Below are positions 1-6,998 of a stretch of DNA of 9,411 bases, in pieces (position 1 is the first letter of the stretch; each line of letters opens with the position of its first letter). The position numbers were made by a program, and so were the translations under genes. The notes beneath the pieces are model-generated. The model was given only the letters and a program-made list of their open reading frames with translations. It made no database searches and was not told the origin of the DNA. Source of the stretch: a bacterium (GTDB lineage Bacteria; Spirochaetota; UBA4802; UBA5550); contig JAAENB010001166.1 of NCBI GenBank assembly GCA_024224995.1, forward strand, positions 1 to 9,411, given 5' to 3'.

Positions 1-22
1 GATAGTATTGCGAGCTGCATCT

Positions 23-110
23 GGCCTGGAAGTATGAGCTCTTTGGGTTGTGAGGACTGTTTGAGCGGAGCGAGTTCCGCAGCAATCCAAAGAGCTCATG
101 CTTCCAGGCC
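23..110 (+). repeat. Long imperfect inverted repeat (28-bp arms) upstream of the TolC-like gene
   Basis: The arms at 23-50 and 83-110 pair over 28 positions with only two non-Watson-Crick pairs. Both of these become G-U wobbles in plus-strand RNA, the direction of the following gene. The central part holds a smaller hairpin (GCGGA at 65-69 with TCCGC at 76-80). No T-run follows, so it is not a standard intrinsic terminator. It ends about 27 bases before the ribosome binding site of the outer membrane protein gene, so it is either a 5' UTR structure, an intercistronic element after a gene outside the window, or a dispersed palindromic repeat. The pairing is directly visible; the function is unknown. 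Confidence 0.8.
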
Positions 111-152
111 CGCTCACAAGCAAAATTAAGTTTCTTGAGAGGGGATTATCAA

Positions 153-1676
153 ATGAAAATCAGTACAATCGGAAAAAGGCCGGTCCTGCGGAGCATTGCG
201 TGTGCTGTTATTTTACCGGTCTTATTTACGATCTTCTTTACGATCTTCTTTGCGAAAATATCTTATTCCGAACCGGTTTCCCTGTCCCTGCCTGAGGCTA
301 TGTACCTTGCCCTTAAGGAAAACAAGATTATCAATTATTATTATATCGATAAAAAGATCAATCATAAGGCTATTGACCATAACAAGGCTATGTATATACC
401 CTATCTTAGCATAGTGGGTTCGTGGGAACGGACCAACCAGGACGGAACAGTGCTGGGCAGTTACGACCGGATAGACCAGAGCAGCTACACGCTCTCGCTC
501 TCCCAGAAAAATCCTCTTGGCGGCACAGCGTCGGTAAATTTCTCAAACAATAAAAATGACTACAGTGTCAATTCAACCAATTACCAACTAAAACACTTTA
601 CCTCCAGTCTCTCTCTCAAATATGAGCAGCCCATATTAAAGGGCTTTGGAAAAAGCATTACCAATATTGAAGTGGAAAAGGCAAAAATCAATAAAAGCAT
701 GGCCATGCAAAAATTTGAAGATATCCGGTCTGCCGTGTTGTTTGCTGTTTTTACGAATTACCTGACCCTGTTCAGCACAAACGAACAATTACGGCTAAAA
801 CAAGAAATCAAATCCCATTCCCAAAAGATCTATGATATTATTAAGGTAAAAGTTGATCTGCGCAAGCTCCCCATAACAGACCTCATCAAAATGAAAACAA
901 CCCTGCTCTCCCAGGAAAAAACCATTCTTGAGCTTGAAACGACCAGGAAGAAAAATGAAAAAGAGCTGCTCCTTTCACTGTACAGTGACTCCCCCGCGCG
1001 GATATATGGACGGGTTATTCCTTCAACCCCCGTTAATAATTATATCACACTGCCTATTGAACAAAACACAGAAAAGACCATCCGTAAGATTGAGACAATG
1101 GATATTGATCTTATCCGGTACCAGCACGAGCTGAAATCATATAAACAAGACCTTATTCAGGCGAAAAATGAACTCTACCCGGAGCTGAACCTGTCAGTAG
1201 AGCTTGGCATGGACGGGTACAGCGCTAACAATGAACTTGATTCGATCAAGCGCGTCACCTCGGACAATCACCGGGTACAGGTCGCGGGAACGCTCACCTT
1301 TCCCGTTTCCGGCAAGGCTGCCGCAAGCAAGCTGGCTCAAACCGAAGGCAGGATCAAGCAGGCCCGCATTACCATTGCCAATCACCGCAGCCTGCTCCGG
1401 AAGAAAATCCTTGATCTTACGGAAGATATTGCGGCAATTAAAAAAAAGCTGGACTTATGCGAAAAAATAGTATCAAGTTCTAAGGAAAACCTTGAGAATG
1501 AAACGGAGCGTCTTGTTCGAGAAAAAAGCACGGTAATAAATCTTCTTATTTACCAGAACGATTTCATCAATGCCGAACTCGACCTGCTGCAAACTAAAAT
1601 CGAGCTCTTAAACAAAACAGGAACGTTTTACCTGTACCGCCGAGAAATGGAACAGTTCGCAGCACAGTTTAAATAG
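153..1676 (+). CDS. TolC-family outer membrane efflux/secretion channel protein
   Basis: This protein likely forms the trimeric outer membrane duct of a type I secretion system, working with the ABC exporter and adaptor encoded downstream. The start is the ATG at 153: a purine-rich GAGAGGGGA sits seven bases upstream, whereas an in-frame TTG at 135 would place that site inside the gene. The 507-residue product begins with a basic segment and a hydrophobic stretch (about residues 12-35, containing TIFFTIFF). A signal-peptide cleavage is plausible near ISYS-EP; there is no lipobox cysteine. After it come alternating strand-like and coiled-coil segments, arranged as two outer-membrane-efflux repeats (about 40-240 and 260-500). 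The phrase YEQPILKGFGKS (about 165-176) is typical of the family, as is the C-terminal half with ELYPELNLS and long coiled helices. Length matches TolC relatives. Family assignment is firm; the cargo is unknown. Confidence 0.9.
   Translation: MKISTIGKRPVLRSIACAVILPVLFTIFFTIFFAKISYSEPVSLSLPEAMYLALKENKIINYYYIDKKINHKAIDHNKAMYIPYLSIVGSWERTNQDGTVLGSYDRIDQSSYTLSLSQKNPLGGTASVNFSNNKNDYSVNSTNYQLKHFTSSLSLKYEQPILKGFGKSITNIEVEKAKINKSMAMQKFEDIRSAVLFAVFTNYLTLFSTNEQLRLKQEIKSHSQKIYDIIKVKVDLRKLPITDLIKMKTTLLSQEKTILELETTRKKNEKELLLSLYSDSPARIYGRVIPSTPVNNYITLPIEQNTEKTIRKIETMDIDLIRYQHELKSYKQDLIQAKNELYPELNLSVELGMDGYSANNELDSIKRVTSDNHRVQVAGTLTFPVSGKAAASKLAQTEGRIKQARITIANHRSLLRKKILDLTEDIAAIKKKLDLCEKIVSSSKENLENETERLVREKSTVINLLIYQNDFINAELDLLQTKIELLNKTGTFYLYRREMEQFAAQFK
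225..251 (+). repeat. 12-bp tandem duplication inside the signal peptide coding region
   Basis: The unit TTTACGATCTTC occurs twice in a row (225-236, 237-248), followed by a further TTT. It encodes the repeated hydrophobic block TIFFTIFF in the core of the signal peptide of the TolC-like protein. Twelve bases keep the frame, so gain or loss of a unit by strand slippage would lengthen or shorten the hydrophobic core by four residues. Confidence 0.85.
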
Positions 1677-1842
1677 CCTGTGAAAGCAGAAAGAATAACG
1701 AAATTCGACAATTGAGCGAGACCACTTCAAGGGCGTGAAACAAGAATATTTTCACTCCCCGGAGGAGCAGGTACTCATTTACCGGATGAAGTTTTTGTTG
1801 AGGGTTTTCCGAAAATTAAATTATTTTTAAACAAGCAGGATT

Positions 1843-4800
1843 ATGAAACTTACGGACCGATCATCATTTATTAAAAAAGTCTCTTTTTTGGGCGGATTCT
1901 CAGACGGGGAAATTGACGGGCTGCTGGAAAAGGCGGAGCTGAAAACCCTGGGAATGGGGGAATTGCTGTATGACTCCGATGACCAGGGAGATATTTTTTA
2001 TATTGTTTATAAAGGAAAAATCCGGATCTTTCAAAAGACCGATGACGGGGAAGAGATCAACCTGGGCCTTAAAAAAAGAGGGGAGCATTTTGGAGAGGCT
2101 TCGATTATTTCGGGCCGGCCCAGAGACGCGGCAGCCAGGGCGGCGGAAGAGAGCCGGGTTATTGCCATTCCCGGAGAAATATTTCATTCCCTGATATTTT
2201 CACGCCTTGAACTGCGGGAATACTTCGATACCGCAACCAGGCAGTGGGACCTGCTGCGGTTTTTCAAATCGCGGTCCGTGCTTTCGGCAGCGCCCTTAAA
2301 AGAGCTGGAAGAATTCAGCCGGGGATGCAGCCCGGAGTTTCACCGGAAAGGGGCTGTGATTTTCCGCCAGGGAGCGGAGCCGGAAAAATTATACTGCGTA
2401 GAGCAGGGAAAGATCAAAGTTGTCCGGTGGGAAAACGGGAAAGAGGAAATTATAAATTTTCTCAAAGAAGGGGATATCTTTGGAGAAAAAGCCCTGTATG
2501 AGAATTCAAAACGCCATGCCGATGTTGTCTGCCTGAACGACTGTAGTCTGCTTGCTGTTTCCAAAGAGACCGTTAACACTGTTATTAAAAAATCAAAAAA
2601 AATAAATGAGATTTTAGAAAAACAGCTTCAGGAATATACGGCCGGTTCGCCGGAGACTCCTTATGAAGATTTAATCGCCCAGGAACTTGCAGCCGATGCC
2701 CGGGCCGTACCCGGAGAAAAAGCCGATTCCGCAAAACGCCGGGGGCGTAAAAAAAGCGGGGAAAAAGCTAAAGAAAAGCCGGGTCTGCGGAACCGGCTCT
2801 CTACATATTTTCATCAGAATATCCGGTTTCCTTTTATTAAACAACACGATGAAATGTCATGCGGAATTACCTGCCTCATGATCATATCCCGGTATTACGG
2901 CAAGAGCTTCGCGTCGAGCCGCCTGCACGAGCTGGCCCATGTAGACCTGAGAGGTTCTTCAATCGCCCGCCTCGCCTCTGCTGCGGAACAGCTTGGTTTT
3001 TTAACCAAAGGAATGAAACTCAATTTCGATTCCCTGCTTTCAGTTACCCTGCCCTGCATTGTACACTGGCAGGGCCGCCATTTTGTTGTTGTTTATAAAG
3101 CCACAACCCGCTATGTATGGGTTTCCGATCCGGCAATTGGCCTCAGGCGGTATACAAGAGACTTTTTTGAAAAAAACTGGACCGGGATTGCCCTGCTCCT
3201 GGATCCCACCCCGCGCTTTGATGACCAGGATGAAGAGCGGTCTTCATTCAGGAACTTTTTCCAGTTTGTAGCTCCGTATAAGGTGATCCTGTTTGAGATA
3301 TTTATCGCGTCCCTGCTGTTGAATATATTTGGCCTGGCCAGTCCTATCTTTACCCAGAATATTGTAGACAAGGTTCTGGCGCATCATAATATTTCCATGC
3401 TGAATATTATGCTTGTTGGCATGCTCCTGGTGATTGTTTTCCGTGTACTTACCATGCTGGTGCGGCAGTACCTCATTATCCACACGGCAATGAAAATTGA
3501 CCTGAGAATGCTGGTGAGCTTTTTCCGGCATATGCTTGCCCTGCCCCTGGGTTACTTTAAAGTTCGAAAGATTGGTGATTTTATTACCCGTTTTGGGGAA
3601 AACCTGAACATCCGGCGTTTTCTAACCAATACTGCCATGACCATGATCCTTGATACCCTGCTCATAGTGGTATACCTTTCATTGATGTTTTATTATAACG
3701 TAAAACTTACGGGTCTGGCCCTTTTGTTTATTCCCTTTTTCGTTATTCTGACCCTGGTTTTTACCCCAATACTAAAACGCTTGAATATCGATTCTTTTGC
3801 CGCGCGCGTGGAATCGGAATCTCATCTTATTGAATCGATCAATGCCATTGATACGGTGAAGACCATGAGTATGGAATTTTCCACCCGGTGGAAATGGGAA
3901 GATAAATTTTTAAAAGCCTTAAATATCGATTATAAACTGAATACTACTGCCATGTATTTTAACGGGATTGGCGACCTCGTTGGCGCGCTCAGTTCCACGA
4001 TCATTCTCTGGTATGGAGCGCACCAGGTAATGGACGGGAACCTCAGCGTGGGGCAGCTCATGGCATTCATGTCTCTCCTGGGCAGTGTGATGTCTCCGAT
4101 CAACCGGCTCATCACTGTATGGGATGATATCCAGCAGACCCTCATCTCCATTGACCGGATCAATGACGTGCTCACCTCAAAACCGGAGCTGCCCATGTCC
4201 GGAGAAGAATCGTCGGGGCTTGTTCTGAAAGACCCGAAAGGCGGAGTTCTCCTGGAAGATGTCTACTTTCGTTACGGCGGTGACGATGATCCGTATATCC
4301 TTTCAAAGATCAACTGCCATATTGAGCCGGGACAAACCGTTGCCATTGTGGGAAGAAGCGGTTCCGGAAAAACAACCCTGGTAAAATTGATTGCCAGGCT
4401 CTATAACACAACAGAAGGCCGGGTAAAGATTGATGGTGTTGACATTAAGAATATCAACCTTATTAATCTTCGAAGTATTGTGGGCTTTGTCCTTCAGGAT
4501 AGTTTTGTTTTCAATACCACGATCCGGGAAAATATTTCCATGGGCGACGCGGACGAAACCATGAAAAAAGTAATTGAATCTGCCGAGCTTGCGAATGCCC
4601 ACGAATTTATTTCCACCATGCCGCTTGGCTATGAAACCAGGATTGGTGAAAGCGGCTTACAGCTTTCCGGGGGCCAGCGCCAGCGGATTGCCATTGCCCG
4701 GGTTCTGTATCAGAATCCCCGGATACTTATTTTCGACGAAGCGACCAGCTCCCTGGATACGGAATCGGAACAGGCGATTCAGCAAAACATGAAAACCATT

Positions 4801-4971
4801 TTTAAAGACAAAACCGCTATTATTATTTCCCACCGGCTGAGTACGGTACGGAACGCGGATGTAATTCTCGTTCTCGACAAAGGAGAGGTCGTGGAACAGG
4901 GGACGCATAAAGAACTGATGAAGCAAAAAGGGCTGTATTATTATTTAAACCAGCAGCAGCTTAATTTGTAA
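1843..4971 (+). CDS. ABC exporter with two cNMP-binding domains and a C39 peptidase domain
   Basis: This is the inner-membrane motor of the type I secretion system. Residues about 10-130 and 145-265 are two cyclic-nucleotide-binding folds; each keeps a phosphate-cassette signature (F83-G84-E85 with R94-x-A96; F213-G214-E215 with R224-x-A226). A basic linker (about 270-325) leads to a C39 peptidase domain with Q334, C340 (in MSCG), H413 and D429, so the expected oxyanion and catalytic residues are all present. The ABC membrane domain spans about 480-770. The nucleotide-binding domain has Walker A GRSGSGKTT (837-845), Q885, signature LSGGQ (941-945), Walker B ILIFDE (961-966) and H997. C39 exporters usually cut after a Gly-Gly leader while exporting the peptide. 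The double sensor suggests control by cAMP or cGMP, which is inference. The ATG at 1843 fits the N-terminal fold, although the AGGA before it is only two bases away. It follows the outer membrane gene by 166 bases and precedes the adaptor by 17. Confidence 0.93.
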   Translation: MKLTDRSSFIKKVSFLGGFSDGEIDGLLEKAELKTLGMGELLYDSDDQGDIFYIVYKGKIRIFQKTDDGEEINLGLKKRGEHFGEASIISGRPRDAAARAAEESRVIAIPGEIFHSLIFSRLELREYFDTATRQWDLLRFFKSRSVLSAAPLKELEEFSRGCSPEFHRKGAVIFRQGAEPEKLYCVEQGKIKVVRWENGKEEIINFLKEGDIFGEKALYENSKRHADVVCLNDCSLLAVSKETVNTVIKKSKKINEILEKQLQEYTAGSPETPYEDLIAQELAADARAVPGEKADSAKRRGRKKSGEKAKEKPGLRNRLSTYFHQNIRFPFIKQHDEMSCGITCLMIISRYYGKSFASSRLHELAHVDLRGSSIARLASAAEQLGFLTKGMKLNFDSLLSVTLPCIVHWQGRHFVVVYKATTRYVWVSDPAIGLRRYTRDFFEKNWTGIALLLDPTPRFDDQDEERSSFRNFFQFVAPYKVILFEIFIASLLLNIFGLASPIFTQNIVDKVLAHHNISMLNIMLVGMLLVIVFRVLTMLVRQYLIIHTAMKIDLRMLVSFFRHMLALPLGYFKVRKIGDFITRFGENLNIRRFLTNTAMTMILDTLLIVVYLSLMFYYNVKLTGLALLFIPFFVILTLVFTPILKRLNIDSFAARVESESHLIESINAIDTVKTMSMEFSTRWKWEDKFLKALNIDYKLNTTAMYFNGIGDLVGALSSTIILWYGAHQVMDGNLSVGQLMAFMSLLGSVMSPINRLITVWDDIQQTLISIDRINDVLTSKPELPMSGEESSGLVLKDPKGGVLLEDVYFRYGGDDDPYILSKINCHIEPGQTVAIVGRSGSGKTTLVKLIARLYNTTEGRVKIDGVDIKNINLINLRSIVGFVLQDSFVFNTTIRENISMGDADETMKKVIESAELANAHEFISTMPLGYETRIGESGLQLSGGQRQRIAIARVLYQNPRILIFDEATSSLDTESEQAIQQNMKTIFKDKTAIIISHRLSTVRNADVILVLDKGEVVEQGTHKELMKQKGLYYYLNQQQLNL

Positions 4972-4988
4972 CGGGGTGCGAGTAGAGT

Positions 4989-6194
4989 ATGAAAAACAAA
5001 TTAACGAAAAAAATTAAACAGGTAATTACCGGCAGCGAGGAAGAGAACGAGCAGGCAGTCGTTGACCTGACGCTTCCGCCGGTGGATTCCCCATCGGAAA
5101 ATTTCCTGGTTATAGAATACCTGCGGCAGATGCCGGCTGTTGTTTCGCGGGGAGTGCTGTATCTTATTATGCTCACGATTGCTGTTGGAATAGCATACTC
5201 CCTGTTAAGTGAAATTGATGTTGTTGTTGAAGCCCGGTCTGTTGCCCGTCCGGCATCGCATAAAATAAAAGTCTATTCCGACAGTACCGGTCATATTGAA
5301 AAAGTGTATATCCGCGAGGGCCAGGAAGTTTCGGAAAAAGACCCGCTTTTTTTAATCCGCTCCAAAGAGGCTCTTATGTACAGCTCCAATGTACAGGTGA
5401 GCAAACTTCAGCTGGAAAAGAATACTATCGAATTAAAATCGATCCAGTCCGACCTGGGCTACTGGAAAAAACAGGCGGCGAACCTGATGCAGGAATTCAA
5501 GGATACCAAAGTCCTGTATCAGAAACGCCTCACTTCAATTACCGAATATAATGATATTAAAAGCAGGCTGGAATACGCGCGCACGGAAATAAAAAAACTC
5601 TATTCCCAGCAAAAGATAAAGAAAAACGAAAACCTCATCATTCGCCAGGAAATGAAAAAAAACAAAAAAATGCTCTCTTCGGGAAGGAACGCTTCAGGCG
5701 AGTCCGTGGATGAGAAAAAAAAGAACACCGACGATGCCGGTGAGAATAAAGATGAAGAGAAAAAACTCTACGCGGGAATTCGCGGAATTATTTCCGAACT
5801 CCACTTCCGGAACCCGGGGGAATACGTTCGGGAATCGACCCTGCTCTGTACGATTATCCCTTCCGACAGCCCGCTCTATATGGATACGATTGTAATGAAT
5901 AGAGATATCGGTTTTATTGAAGAAAAAATGGAAATCAAGCTAAAATTTGACGCCTTTCCTTATGTGGACTACGGCACTCTTAGGGGTACTGTTTCTTCGA
6001 TCTCGCCTTCGGCTGTGGAAGATAAAAACCTGGGATTTGTTTATCATATTAATGGAAAACTTTCGAAAACCTTTTTTGAGATTAAGGGAAAAAAGTATTA
6101 TATCAAACCGGGAATGACTGCTACTGCCGAACTGATCACTGAAAAAAAGAGCATTTTCTCTATTCTGTTTAATAAATTCAAATTCGACAAGTAA
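4989..6194 (+). CDS. HlyD-family periplasmic adaptor (membrane fusion protein)
   Basis: This adaptor would bridge the ABC exporter in the inner membrane and the TolC-like channel. The 401-residue product has a charged cytoplasmic N-terminus, one membrane segment (about 53-73), and the first half of a biotinyl/lipoyl-like domain around STGHIEKVYIREGQEVSEKD (99-118). A coiled-coil hairpin follows (about 130-228), then a second lipoyl half (about 260-290). A beta-barrel region contains KFDAFPYVDYGTLRGTV (319-335), and the C-terminus has PGMTATAELITEKKSI, typical of the family. A very charged, probably disordered insert (about 229-259, rich in K, E, D and N) replaces the returning end of the hairpin. 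It starts 17 bases after the exporter stop, so the two are almost certainly co-transcribed; the Shine-Dalgarno sequence is weak. Family assignment is firm. Confidence 0.92.
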   Translation: MKNKLTKKIKQVITGSEEENEQAVVDLTLPPVDSPSENFLVIEYLRQMPAVVSRGVLYLIMLTIAVGIAYSLLSEIDVVVEARSVARPASHKIKVYSDSTGHIEKVYIREGQEVSEKDPLFLIRSKEALMYSSNVQVSKLQLEKNTIELKSIQSDLGYWKKQAANLMQEFKDTKVLYQKRLTSITEYNDIKSRLEYARTEIKKLYSQQKIKKNENLIIRQEMKKNKKMLSSGRNASGESVDEKKKNTDDAGENKDEEKKLYAGIRGIISELHFRNPGEYVRESTLLCTIIPSDSPLYMDTIVMNRDIGFIEEKMEIKLKFDAFPYVDYGTLRGTVSSISPSAVEDKNLGFVYHINGKLSKTFFEIKGKKYYIKPGMTATAELITEKKSIFSILFNKFKFDK

Positions 6195-6406
6195 TTCAAC
6201 CTCTGACTGGTTGTGATCCTCTTTTTTTACAAAAAAAGCTGACTCTCCGGCCGGTTTGTGGACACTCAGACTACAGATAAATAACAAAAAAAATATAAAC
6301 AATAAAATATTTTTTGTTGACTTTGAGCCTCAATGATTTCATATGGTTATTACTTAAGTATAAGATCTTCGAGATTATCCCTTACAGTGTTTTTTTAATC
6401 CCACTG

Positions 6407-6437
6407 TTGACACCGGTCTTATAATTAAGTTTAAAAT
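6407..6437 (+). promoter_or_regulatory. Candidate sigma-70-type promoter for the GspG-like gene
   Basis: A perfect TTGACA (6407-6412) is followed by TTTAAA at 17-bp spacing (6430-6435) or TAAAAT at 19-bp spacing (6432-6437). The TATAAT between them is only 7 bp from TTGACA and cannot pair with it. The predicted transcript would start near 6444 and run about 160 bases before the ATG at 6606, through the two hairpins. Confidence 0.35.
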
Positions 6438-6469
6438 GCCGATAGATTTTTTCATAGACCTTCCCTCCT

Positions 6470-6530
6470 AAGACACACAGTGTCTTGGGCAGGCGGCCAT
6501 TTGGCCGCCTGCATTGGGGGATGTTTTTTT
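6470..6530 (+). terminator. Tandem hairpins with downstream T-run (terminator or leader attenuator)
   Basis: Two hairpins sit side by side. The first is AAGACAC (6470-6476) with GTGTCTT (6480-6486). The second is a perfect GC-rich GCAGGCGGCC (6489-6498) with GGCCGCCTGC (6503-6512) and a four-base loop. Seven Ts follow at 6524-6530, but 11 bases separate stem and T-run, so it is not a textbook intrinsic terminator. It could end the secretion operon about 300 bases after the adaptor gene. It could also act as an attenuator in the leader of the GspG-like gene, because it lies between that gene's best promoter and its start. Confidence 0.45.
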
Positions 6531-6605
6531 CCTCTTAACGTCTCTTTGTTCCAGCAAAAAACTCTTGACTCATTCTTCTTCGCCGTTAATTCTGATTACG
6601 TTCTT

Positions 6606-6998
6606 ATGAAAAAAACGATAATAAAAACTGTTATTATACTATTGGTAATCACGGGGATCCTCTATACCGGGAGAACGATTGGGATTATTCCGGGTTTTTC
6701 AGATGAAGCAGTTGAAAAGAAAATAAAAGTTAGCATGCTGCTTAAATCAATACAGCAATCAATAGAACAATATAACCTTCAGTATGGCAGATATCCGACT
6801 ACCGAAGAAGGCTTTGCGGAACTTATAAAAGAAGGGTATCTATTGAAGCAGCCGGTTGATCCCTGGGGAAATCAATTAAAATATTATAGTCCGCCGGTTT
6901 TCAACTCAAAAAAAAGATATGACATTATATCTTTCGGTGCTGATGGTAAATCCGGCGGGAACGGTATAAATACGGATATCAGCGTTTGGAACTTTTAA
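6606..6998 (+). CDS. GspG-like (major pseudopilin C-terminal domain) membrane-anchored protein
   Basis: The 130-residue product has a single N-terminal membrane segment (MKKTIIKTVIILLVITG, about residues 5-28) and a periplasmic domain of the type II secretion GspG C-terminal family. Family-typical features are YGRYPTTEEGF (60-70), LKQPVDPWGNQLKYYSP (80-96), the FGADGKSGG loop (110-118) and NTDISVWN at the end (122-129), matching the calcium-binding tail of GspG. The prepilin peptidase motif (G-FTLIE) is absent, so this is not a normal processed pseudopilin. No other type II secretion genes are visible. The ATG at 6606 begins the membrane segment but has no clear ribosome binding site. An in-frame GTG at 6480 would add 42 residues translated from the GC hairpin, which is unlikely. 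The gene converges with, and overlaps, the DUF4157 gene by 20 bases. The family call is fairly sure; the role is unknown. Confidence 0.8.
   Translation: MKKTIIKTVIILLVITGILYTGRTIGIIPGFSDEAVEKKIKVSMLLKSIQQSIEQYNLQYGRYPTTEEGFAELIKEGYLLKQPVDPWGNQLKYYSPPVFNSKKRYDIISFGADGKSGGNGINTDISVWNF

Larger units (their letters stand above)
6195..6605. other. Non-coding stretch between the secretion cluster and the GspG-like gene
   Basis: I see no convincing gene in these 411 bases on either strand. Immediately after the adaptor gene comes an A/T-only hairpin (CTTTTTTT at 6221-6228 with AAAAAAAG at 6231-6238), a poor terminator. AT-rich DNA follows, with promoter-like hexamers (TTGACT at 6317-6322 with a weak CATATG at 6340-6345; a perfect TTGACA at 6407-6412). 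Two adjacent hairpins lie at 6470-6512, with a T-run at 6524-6530. Any transcript from these promoters would carry a long structured leader before the GspG-like start codon. Confidence 0.6.

Noticed and set aside
1735..1830. Possible 31-codon gene starting at a GTG between the TolC-like gene and the exporter, ending FRKLNYF
   Set aside because: The only purine-rich stretch touches the start codon, there is no double-glycine leader, and nothing in the peptide is recognisable. It could be a cargo peptide only if conserved in relatives.
6407..6424. TTGACA with TATAAT as a strong promoter
   Set aside because: The two hexamers are only 7 bp apart, far too close; the TTTAAA or TAAAAT further on are the only acceptable -10 candidates.
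6480..6605. N-terminal extension of the GspG-like protein from a GTG, containing two GG pairs resembling a leader
   Set aside because: The extension is translated from a GC-rich hairpin and precedes a natural Met plus membrane helix; the GG pairs come from the stem sequence.
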